Source: Kiritimatiellia bacterium (GTDB taxonomy: Bacteria; Verrucomicrobiota; Kiritimatiellia; UBA8416). From it: DNA of 8,247 bases. Below are positions 1-6,600 of this stretch, piece after piece. Location: assembly GCA_007126175.1 (NCBI GenBank), contig SLBU01000115.1:1-8247 (forward strand). Reading direction: 5' to 3'. The notes under the pieces are model-generated. The model did not search any database. It saw only the letters and a program-made list of their open reading frames with translations, and was not told the origin of the DNA. Each line of letters opens with the position of its first letter. Within the stretch, counting starts at the first letter, position 1. Made by a program: the position numbers and the translations under genes.

Positions 1-486
1 CGGGCTGGAGTTGCGCGTCGGGGGCGCCGTGGACCCAGTCGTTTTGGTTGGGGTTTCTGGTTCTTTTTTGGGGGCCGCCTTTTGCGTGTTTGCGGGAGTA
101 GCAGGTTTCGTTGATGTTGCAGGGTGCGGCGGCGGGGGTGCGGCGGTGACTGTTGTTTTGGCGGGCGGCGGTGTTTTGGTGGGTTCTGGCGCGGTATTTT
201 CGTCTAGTTTGGTTGGTGCTGGTGCGGTCTGTGGCGCTGCGGGGGCAGCGGGTTGCTCTTTTTGCGCTGGGGGCTGGTGCTTGGCCGGTTCGGTTGCCGT
301 GTTCCTGGTGGTTGGGGCTTCGCCCGGCTGTACGGGCTTGAGTGCGAGGGCGCGGCGGACGGTTATGAGGTCGTCGTCTTCGAGCGAGCTCATGTGGCTT
401 TTGGCTTCGATGCCATTCTCGCGTAAAACCTTCAGCAATTCCCGATTGGAAAGTCCCAATTCCTTGGATAATTCATGAACTCTCAT
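1..486 (-). CDS. infB: Translation initiation factor IF-2, N-terminal part (runs off the left edge)
   Basis: IF-2 is the GTPase that delivers initiator fMet-tRNA to the 30S subunit and promotes 70S joining in the cytoplasm. Only the first 162 codons are present. Residues 1-50 form a typical IF2_N helical domain: it begins MRVHELSKELGLSNRELL and continues with a VLRENGIEAKSHMSSLEDDD stretch. Residues 51-162 are a low-complexity linker rich in Pro, Ala, Thr and Lys, as usual between the N domain and the GTPase core. The G domain, with its P-loop, lies beyond position 1. The ATG at 486 is chosen because the IF2_N domain begins exactly there and an AGGAGAGG Shine-Dalgarno lies 10 nt upstream. The gene follows nusA by 45 nt on the same strand, so the two are probably one operon. 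No stop codon interrupts the frame. The identification is firm; the rest of the gene cannot be judged. Confidence 0.95.
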   Translation of the reverse strand, partial: MRVHELSKELGLSNRELLKVLRENGIEAKSHMSSLEDDDLITVRRALALKPVQPGEAPTTRNTATEPAKHQPPAQKEQPAAPAAPQTAPAPTKLDENTAPEPTKTPPPAKTTVTAAPPPPHPATSTKPATPANTQKAAPKKEPETPTKTTGSTAPPTRNSSP

Positions 487-496
487 ACTATGGATA

Positions 497-504
497 CCTC
501 TCCT
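497..504 (-). promoter_or_regulatory. Ribosome binding site of infB
   Basis: The minus strand reads AGGAGAGG, a strong Shine-Dalgarno match, ending 10 nt before the infB ATG. It lies in the 45-nt gap after the nusA stop codon, so infB has its own ribosome entry and does not depend on overlap with nusA. Confidence 0.8.
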
Positions 505-531
505 CGGCATAGAATGCCACAGAACCTGCGG

Positions 532-1794
532 TTAGTCGTCCTGCAGGTCTGGTTGTGCGTTAATAATGGCTTGATAGAGTGCGCGTGCCTCGCTTGCCGG
601 CATATCCAGCATTTCCGCGAGTTCGCCTGGTTCTGCGGCGAGCACACCTTCGACAGACAGGAAGCCTGCATTGACCAAAGCCTTTGCTGCTTCCGGTGAA
701 ACGGTATCGATACTGGCAAAATCCTTAACCGCCTGTTCGACTTTCTCCTCAAACGAGATCGCGACATCATCCTTCTGGATATCAATTTTCCAGCCGGTAA
801 GCTTGGCCGAGAGGCGTACATTTTGCCCGCGTTTTCCAATGGCCAATGAGAGCTGCTCCGGGTCGGCTACCACCGAAATGCAGCGATCATCAGGAGATCC
901 GGTAATTTCGACTTTCGAGAGTTTTGCGGGGGAAAGGGCATTAATGACAAATGTTTTGACATCGGGGCTCCATCGTACAATATCGATTTTTTCGCCGGAG
1001 AGTTCCCGCACGATATTTTTTACGCGCATACCCCGCATGCCGACGCATGCGCCGACCGGATCGACTTTCTCGTCTTTGGAGGCGACGGCGATTTTGGTGC
1101 GGTATCCGGGTTCGCGTGCGATGCCCTTGATTTCGACGATGCCATCGCCGATTTCGGATACTTCGAGTTCGAAGAGGCGTCGCACGAAGTCGGGATGGCT
1201 TCTGGAGAGCATAATTGCTGGCCCGTTGGGGTTGTTAAGAACGCTGACGACAAAGGCCCTGATGCGGTCGCCGACTTGGTATTCCTCCGTGGGTACCCGT
1301 TCCCTTGCGGGCAGTATGGCTTCGGCGCGACCAAGATCCACGATGATATCCCCGCGTGAAAATTGGCGGACGGCACCGCTGACGATGTCGCCATCGCGTC
1401 CGCGGTACTCATCAAAAACGATTTCGCGTTCGGCCTGCCGGATTTTCTGTGCGATGGCTTGTTTCGCGGTTTGGGCGGCGATGCGCCCGAGGTTAGCGGG
1501 GCGCACTTCGCGTTCGATTTCATCGCCGGGTTGTACCGCCGGGTTGAAGCGTTTTGCATCGACGAGTGAGATTTGTTGTTCGTTTTCAGGTTTCCCTTCG
1601 ACAACTGTAGCGAGGGCAAAGGCCTTGATATCGCAGGTTTTGCGGTCGATGGCGATACGCAGGGTACTATCGATGTTGTCGGCTTTGCGCGCAGCGGTTT
1701 GCAGGGCAAATTCTACCGCTTCGATCAAGACTTCGCGGTCAATGCCGCGCTCTTTTTCCATATAATTCAGAATGGCAATGAGTTCATTATTCAT
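532..1794 (-). CDS. nusA: Transcription termination/antitermination factor NusA
   Basis: NusA binds elongating RNA polymerase and nascent RNA and modulates pausing, intrinsic termination and antitermination. The protein has 420 residues. An N-terminal polymerase-binding domain spans about 1-125 (opens MNNELIAILNYMEKERGIDR). An S1 domain spans about 135-200, ending in the conserved LSRSHPDFVRRLFELEV block. KH1 lies near 230-280 with the GACVGMRG loop (GMRG at 252-255), and KH2 near 300-345 with GKRG at 320-323. One helix-hairpin-helix-type repeat follows at about 355-412, and the protein ends in acidic QDD. E. coli NusA is about 495 residues with two C-terminal acidic repeats, so this is a one-repeat form. 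The same frame stays open upstream to a GTG at 1908, but the ATG at 1794 is chosen: the family N-terminus starts there and GAGGT lies 6 nt upstream. No rimP gene precedes it and infB follows directly. Confidence 0.96.
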   Translation of the reverse strand: MNNELIAILNYMEKERGIDREVLIEAVEFALQTAARKADNIDSTLRIAIDRKTCDIKAFALATVVEGKPENEQQISLVDAKRFNPAVQPGDEIEREVRPANLGRIAAQTAKQAIAQKIRQAEREIVFDEYRGRDGDIVSGAVRQFSRGDIIVDLGRAEAILPARERVPTEEYQVGDRIRAFVVSVLNNPNGPAIMLSRSHPDFVRRLFELEVSEIGDGIVEIKGIAREPGYRTKIAVASKDEKVDPVGACVGMRGMRVKNIVRELSGEKIDIVRWSPDVKTFVINALSPAKLSKVEITGSPDDRCISVVADPEQLSLAIGKRGQNVRLSAKLTGWKIDIQKDDVAISFEEKVEQAVKDFASIDTVSPEAAKALVNAGFLSVEGVLAAEPGELAEMLDMPASEARALYQAIINAQPDLQDD

Positions 1795-1800
1795 TGGGCG

Positions 1801-1805
1801 ACCTC
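1801..1805 (-). promoter_or_regulatory. Ribosome binding site of nusA
   Basis: The minus strand reads GAGGT, 6 nt before the ATG at 1794. It supports this start over the upstream in-frame GTG at 1908, which overlaps the candidate -10 box and so could not lie in a transcript from that promoter. Confidence 0.65.
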
Positions 1806-1840
1806 GTTCCCCGTTTATTCGTATGTCAAAGTATGCCTGA

Positions 1841-1868
1841 CAATAAAAAGAGCGGGAAACCCCCGCTC
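1841..1868 (-). terminator. Intrinsic terminator in the nusA leader (probable attenuator)
   Basis: On the minus strand GAGCGGG (1868-1862) and CCCGCTC (1856-1850) form a perfect 7-bp, mostly G+C stem with a 5-nt GGTTT loop, followed at once by TTTTTATTG (1849-1841). This is a textbook Rho-independent terminator. The U tract is on the minus-strand side only, so it acts toward nusA. It lies downstream of the candidate nusA promoter (1936-1907) and ends about 46 nt before the nusA ATG. Transcripts starting at that promoter must therefore read through it to express nusA-infB. Shared use as an end for read-through from the upstream transporter gene is also possible. Confidence 0.75.
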
Positions 1869-1906
1869 GCCAAAAGATAGCCAGGCTCGTTTCTGAAGCA
1901 AGGGAC

Positions 1907-1936
1907 ACTATAGGTACAGAGGGGGTGTAACGTCAA
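1907..1936 (-). promoter_or_regulatory. Candidate sigma-70-type promoter of nusA-infB
   Basis: The minus strand has TTGACG (1936-1931) and TATAGT (1912-1907) separated by 18 nt, each one base from consensus in the core positions. The predicted start is near 1900, giving a leader of about 106 nt before the nusA ATG. That leader would contain the terminator hairpin at 1868-1850. The call rests on motif match and position only. Confidence 0.6.
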
Positions 1937-2193
1937 GCCCTATTGCATAAAGCGCGTGGCGGCGGGCAAAATAGCACAAAATATCTCGCCGTGAGGGGCA
2001 AAATCGGGTAGAGGTTATACTATTTTGTGGATTTGTTTATACTTGTAATGTGGTTTGTGAAGAAAGCGAGGGGTAGGCAATTGGCAATTGTTGGGGGCAT
2101 TGTAAGTGGGGTGGTTTTTGTGGGGATTTTTCTTGTTGTCACGCATTTGATTTTTCGGTTTCTACGCATTTTTCGTTAGGGTACGGCGTTGGT
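1937..2193 (-). other. Intergenic region between the transporter stop and the nusA promoter
   Basis: About 257 nt with no firm gene; the strand given is that of the flanking genes. It holds a doubtful 43-codon plus-strand ORF (2048-2179). It also holds a spaced inverted repeat CACAAAATA/TATTTTGTG (1975-1983 and 2021-2029) and two TTATACT copies 22 bp apart (2015-2021, 2037-2043). A short direct repeat begins ACGCATTT (2141 and 2164). A weak minus-strand TTCTTC/TATAAA pair with a 17-nt spacer (2064-2059 and 2041-2036) could be a second upstream nusA promoter. I see no convincing terminator directly after the transporter gene. Confidence 0.5.
2048..2179 (+). CDS. Possible 43-aa single-pass membrane peptide (doubtful small ORF)
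   Basis: An ATG-to-TAG frame of 43 codons, the only candidate gene on the plus strand. The predicted peptide starts MWFVKKARGRQLA, with a basic N-terminus. An uninterrupted hydrophobic stretch of Ile, Val, Gly, Phe and Leu spans about residues 12-36, and the end is basic (RFLRIFR). This is the layout of a one-helix membrane peptide. It converges on the transporter gene, ending 15 nt before that gene's stop on the opposite strand. Against it: no Shine-Dalgarno precedes the ATG, and a G+T-rich strand readily gives Val/Gly/Phe-rich frames by chance. A TATACT box at 2038-2043 would place a transcript start near the ATG, so leaderless translation is conceivable. I recognise no family. Confidence 0.22.
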   Translation: MWFVKKARGRQLAIVGGIVSGVVFVGIFLVVTHLIFRFLRIFR

Positions 2194-3450
2194 TCATGCT
2201 TTGATGCACTGTACGTAGATGTATCCGATGGACATGCCGAGAAAGAAGGTAAGTCCTGCGAGGCTGAGAATTTTGAGTATCCATCCGGGGCGTTTATTTT
2301 TGGGTACGGATGGCAGGAACATGACTCTGAAGTTGACGAGTGCGAGGATGGGGGATGTGAGGAAAGAGACAGCTGCGGCAAACTGCAGGAGTTGTATGAG
2401 GGAGCGGGTGAAGGTGCTGATGCTGATGACGGCCCCGATCACCGCGAGCAGAATCCACAGGGTATGGGTGCGTTGGAAGTCGATTTTCGGGGCGAGGATT
2501 TTACAGCATGCGGCGAGTGCGCGGGGGTATCCATCGACACAAGTGAGGGTTGTGCTGAACATGGTGACGAAGGCGGCCGAGAGAATGAGCAGGCGGGACC
2601 ATTCGCCGATGGTGGCGGCGTAGAGCCCTACAAGTTGCTGGGAGAAGCCGATGCCGCTGGTGGCGAAGGTTTCGCCGGTGCCATGCATGACGAGGTTGCC
2701 GAGGGCCACGAAAGCGAGGGCCAGGATGACGGCCATTGCGTATCCGAGATGAAAGTCGATGGTGGTTTCGCGTGTTGTGGCAAAATGACCGGTTTGTTTG
2801 CTTCGGCTGAAGATCCAGAGGGAGGACCATGCGGATAGGTCAATGGGGGCGGGCATCCAGCCGAGCAGGAACACGAGAAAGGGGAATGCGGACCATTGCC
2901 AGGGACTGGGCGGGACGAAATCCGGCATTGCCTGCGAGCCGCGTTGTATTGCGAGGGCAACGGCGGTGAGGGTTGTGAAGGTGAGGATGATGATGACGAT
3001 TTTGGCGAGGCTGTCGAGTAGGCGGTAGTGTCCGAATGTGATGAGCAGGACACACAGGATCAAGAGGGCAATGGCTTGTTCGGTAAAGCTACCCGGTAGT
3101 GCGCCAAAACCTGCGAGTAGCGCACCTGAGACGAGGGCAACACCGGCAATGTTGATGACGCTGGTAAGGATGTTGATAAGCAGGAAGAGGTAAATGTAGA
3201 CTTTGCCGAGGCGATGATAGCCATCGAGCAGGCTTTCGCCACTGGCGGCGGTGTAGCTCTGGCCGTACAGGAAGAACGGGAATTTAAAGAGGTTGGCGAT
3301 GAGGATGAGTCCGATGAGCTGCCAGCCGTAGATGGCCCCCGCCTGCGTGGACCATACGAGGTGTGAGCCGCCAATTGCTGCGCATGCGACGAGAATGCCG
3401 GGGCCGATGGCTTTCCAAAGATTACGTGCGGATTCGGATGGGGTAAACAT
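2194..3450 (-). CDS. NRAMP (SLC11)-superfamily transporter lacking the canonical DPGN metal motif
   Basis: A 418-residue, multi-pass inner-membrane protein with about 11 hydrophobic segments. The opening IGPGILVACAAIGGSHLVW (15-33), then STQAGA and the NLFKFPFF helix (53-60), matches the first NRAMP helices. A further match is GWMPAPID (197-204) in the position of TM6. Classical manganese/iron NRAMPs use DPGN in TM1 and MPH in TM6. Here the TM1 site reads GGSH (27-30), so Asp and Asn are lost, while Met199 is kept and His becomes Ala. From memory, the AIG-SHLV-ST-AGA signature is common to a bacterial branch annotated simply as NRAMP-like; its substrate is unclear to me. The ATG at 3450 is only 20 nt after tRNA-Glu and has no clear Shine-Dalgarno, yet it places the N-terminus just before the first helix. 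The substrate should not be assumed to be Mn or Fe. Confidence 0.88.
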   Translation of the reverse strand: MFTPSESARNLWKAIGPGILVACAAIGGSHLVWSTQAGAIYGWQLIGLILIANLFKFPFFLYGQSYTAASGESLLDGYHRLGKVYIYLFLLINILTSVINIAGVALVSGALLAGFGALPGSFTEQAIALLILCVLLITFGHYRLLDSLAKIVIIILTFTTLTAVALAIQRGSQAMPDFVPPSPWQWSAFPFLVFLLGWMPAPIDLSAWSSLWIFSRSKQTGHFATTRETTIDFHLGYAMAVILALAFVALGNLVMHGTGETFATSGIGFSQQLVGLYAATIGEWSRLLILSAAFVTMFSTTLTCVDGYPRALAACCKILAPKIDFQRTHTLWILLAVIGAVISISTFTRSLIQLLQFAAAVSFLTSPILALVNFRVMFLPSVPKNKRPGWILKILSLAGLTFFLGMSIGYIYVQCIKA

Positions 3451-3470
3451 ACTTTGCGTCTGTCGTCCGA

Positions 3471-3545
3471 TGGCACGCCCAAGGGGAGTCGAACCCCTCT
3501 TGCCAGGATGAAAACCTGGAGTCCTAACCGATAGACGATGGGCGC
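3471..3545 (-). tRNA. tRNA-Glu (anticodon UUC), CCA encoded
   Basis: The minus strand folds as a complete cloverleaf. The acceptor strands are GCGCCCA and TGGGCGT, with a G1-U72 wobble at the end. The D arm is GTC/GAC, and the anticodon arm is CCAGG-TTTTCAT-CCTGG with anticodon TTC. The variable loop is CAAG and the T arm is AGGGG-TTCGACT-CCCCT. The discriminator is G73, as in bacterial tRNA-Glu, followed by genomically encoded CCA (3473-3471). It reads GAA and GAG codons. It lies between a candidate promoter upstream and the NRAMP-like gene 20 nt downstream. Confidence 0.96.
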
Positions 3546-3567
3546 TTGCGTTGCATAACAGTCGGGT

Positions 3568-3596
3568 AAACTATCATGGTGTTTGTGGGGAATCAA
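3568..3596 (-). promoter_or_regulatory. Candidate promoter of tRNA-Glu (and probably of the NRAMP-like gene)
   Basis: The minus strand has TTGATT (3596-3591) and TAGTTT (3573-3568) with a 17-nt spacer. The -10 box is only a fair match. The start would be near 3561, about 16 nt before the mature tRNA 5' end, a normal distance for a tRNA gene. Only 20 nt separate the tRNA from the transporter ATG, so this promoter probably also serves that gene. Confidence 0.45.
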
Positions 3597-3615
3597 GTTA
3601 AAATGTTGGCTTTAC

Positions 3616-3627
3616 GGCGAATTCGCC
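3616..3627. repeat. Perfect 12-bp palindrome downstream of the RND gene
   Basis: GGCGAATTCGCC is a perfect palindrome about 30 nt after the RND stop codon and 20 nt upstream of the candidate tRNA promoter. As RNA it could form only a 4-bp stem with an AATT loop. It lacks a following U tract, so it is a poor terminator. An operator for the tRNA/transporter promoter, or chance, are the alternatives. Confidence 0.3.
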
Positions 3628-3656
3628 ACGGGTGTGCGTGTGGTGAGAGATGTGGG

Positions 3657-6600
3657 TTACTTATGTGTGGCGAAGATCATGAAGTATACGACGGGTACGA
3701 CCAGGAGGGTGAATGCGGTGGAGACGAGCAGTCCGAAGATGATGGACCATGCGAGTCCGCTGAAGATGGGGTCGAATGTGATGGGCCATGCGCCGAGCAA
3801 GGTGGTGCCGGCTGTGAGCAGGATGGGGCGCATGCGTACGGCACCGGATGCCAGGATGGCAGGGCGGAGGTCCTCGCCCCGTTCCTGGGCTTGCCGAATG
3901 AAGTCGATCAGCACGATGGCATTTCGGACCACAATGCCGGCGAGTGCGATCATGCCGATCATGGCGGTGGCGGTAAAGAATACGGGGTTATCGAAGCCAC
4001 CGACGGGCCGGTTTACGGCGAGGTTCAGGAGCCAGAATCCGGGCATGATCCCGATCATGGTGAGTGGGATGGATAGCATGATGACCACCGGCAAGAGGAA
4101 GGACCCTGTCTCGTAGACGAGCAGTACGTAGATTCCGAGCAGGGCGATGGAGAAGGCGATACCAAGGTCGCGAAATACATCGAGGGTGATTTTCCATTCG
4201 CCTTCGCCGCGCCAATGGATTCGCAGGCCCTCGGGCAATGGGTTTTGTTTGAAATAGCTCTGGAGGTTGAGGACGGCATAGGCGGGGCCGCGCCCGGCGA
4301 CTTCGGACATGACGTATACGACGCGTTCCTGATTTTTGCGGTAGATGGTCTGATCGACGGCATTGTGGGAGAATGTGCCGAGTTCGCCGAGTCGCACCGG
4401 TTGGCCGGTACGGCTGGCGACGGGGAGATTGGCGAGTAAGGATGGGGCGGAGCGGGCTGTGCGGGTGAGGCGCAGTGCGATCGGTAGTTCATTGCGTTCG
4501 CGGGTCGTGGCAAGGATGCCGACCTGTTCCCCCTCCAGTGCCACGCGCAGGGTTTCGACAATATCGGTGGTATGAATCCCATTGCGTCCGGCCTTGGTCC
4601 GGTCCACGGTAAAGGCGAGTTTGGGTTGGTGGGCTTCGATGGTGCTGTCGAGGTCGACAACACCGGGTTCGCTTGCCATGCGGTTTTTGACGGTGCGGGC
4701 GGCATCGACGAGATCGGGGTAGGCGTGTTGTGGAGCGCCATAGACTTCGGCGACGAGCGTTGCGAGTACGGGCGGACCGGGTGGAATGGCCACGAGCTTG
4801 ATGTTGGCCCCGGTTTGGTGGGCGATGGCGGCGATATCATTGCGTATGCGCAACATGATGGAATGGCTATCGGCTTTGCGGGCGTTGCGGTGCAGGAGGT
4901 TGACGCGGATGTCGCCGAGATGTGGGGCCTGGCGCATGTAGTAGTGCCGGACCATGCCGTTGAAATCCATGGGGGATGCAGCTCCGGCCAGGGTCGTGAA
5001 ATCGGTGACTTCGGGGATGGTATGGAGGTAGGCCTCGACGGTGCGCAGCGCGGCATCGGTGGTTTCGAGGGTGCTGCCTTCCGGGGTATCGACGAGGATT
5101 TGAAATTCGTTTTTATTGTCGAAGGGTAGCATTTTCAATGGGACAAGTCCGCTGAGAGCGAGGGCCCCAGCGGCCAGGAAGAGCAGGGTGACAACGGCAA
5201 GCATGCTTTGCGCGGCTTTGCGCGAGTTGAGGAAAGGGCTCACGATACGGGTATAGACCTTGTACAGTTTGGTTGCACGGATGCGGTCGTCTTCGCTGCT
5301 GTCTGTTGCCGTTTGGTTCTGGCGGTAGTTCGGGAGGAGTTTGAAGGCCAGCCAGGGGGTTACGGTGAGGGCGGTTACGGTGGACATGACGACCGCGAGG
5401 GGTACATTCATTGCCATGGGCTGCATGTAGGGGCCCATCATGCCGGTGATAAAGAACATGGGGGTGAAGGCGATGATGATGGCAAGGGTAGAGAGCAGGA
5501 TGGGGGCCATGATTTCACGCATGGCATCGACGACGGCTTGCCGACGGGGGGATTTGCCCATTTTCAAGTGGCGCTCGATGTTCTCGACACCGGCGATCGG
5601 GTCGTCGACGAGTAGCCCCAATGCGAGGATCAGGGCAAAGAGGGTGACGCGATTGATGGTGTAGCCCAGCAGTAGGTTGCAGAGCAGCGTGAGGGAGTAG
5701 GTAATGGGTACCGCCATGGCAACGATCAGGCCTGCGCGCCAGTTCATGGTAAAGGCCAAGAGACCGATGACGGTGAGAATGGCGAGTCCGAGGCTGCCAA
5801 CGAGATCGTTGACTTTATCGTTGGCGGTTTCGCCATAATCGCGTGTTATGCGGACGCCGACGTTATGCGGCAGTAGGGAGGCCTGCAAGCGTTGCATTTC
5901 GGTTTCGACGTCGCGTGCTACGCGCACGGCATTGCTGCCGCGTTTCTTGGCGACGGCGATGGTGACGGCGGCCGCCTCACGAATATGTGCCGGGTCGGCG
6001 GGGCCGGTGGAGAAGCGACTGGTGACGGTGGCTTCGCGGGGGCCATCTTGTATGTCTGCCACATCACGAAAATAGACGGGGCTGTCTTCGAATACGCCGA
6101 CCATCAAATTGCGGAGATCATCGGCGGTCTGGAGAAATGGACCGGCTTCGACGGTGATGACGCGGTTGGTTTGTTCGAAGTGTCCGGTGACCTTGTTGAC
6201 GTTTGCGGCCTGGATTGCGCGCCGCAGAGTCGGAATCGAAAGGCCGAAGGCTGCCAGGCGTTCTGGGTCGAGGTATGCGGTAACCTGGCGGGGCTCGCCG
6301 CCGTGGATCGTGATGCGGGCACTATCGGGAATGCGTTGCAATTTTCCGACGACTTCTTCGGCGATGCGATAGAGTGCATGTGTGTCGAGTTCTTCGCTAT
6401 AGAGGGCAGTGCTGATGATGGGTACATCGTCGATTTCGATAGGCTTGACGAGCCAGCCCGCGATGCCTGGGGTGACGTGGTCGAGATTCTGGCTGAGTTG
6501 GTTATAGAGGCGGAAGAAGCTGATGTCTCGATTTTCACCGACATAGAAGCGGACGGTAACGACGGCAGCTCCGGGGCGCGACATCGAGTAGACGTATTCG

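Noticed and set aside
11..478. A 155-codon plus-strand frame opposite infB
   Set aside because: The Gly/Ala/Val-rich product is simply the complement of the Pro/Ala/Thr-rich IF-2 linker.
671..1765. A 364-codon plus-strand open frame opposite nusA
   Set aside because: It lies wholly antisense to a firmly identified nusA, its translation shows no domain and is rich in Ser, Arg, Thr and Ala as expected of a reverse-frame shadow, and nusA is conserved throughout.
1824..1829. A perfect TTGACA on the minus strand just upstream of nusA
   Set aside because: No acceptable -10 box follows at 16-18 nt; that position reads CGAGGT, the ribosome binding site. A start there would also leave almost no leader.
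1795..1908. N-terminal extension of NusA to the GTG at 1908
   Set aside because: The extra 38 residues are unlike NusA, they overlap the terminator hairpin and the -10 box, and a good ribosome site precedes the ATG at 1794.
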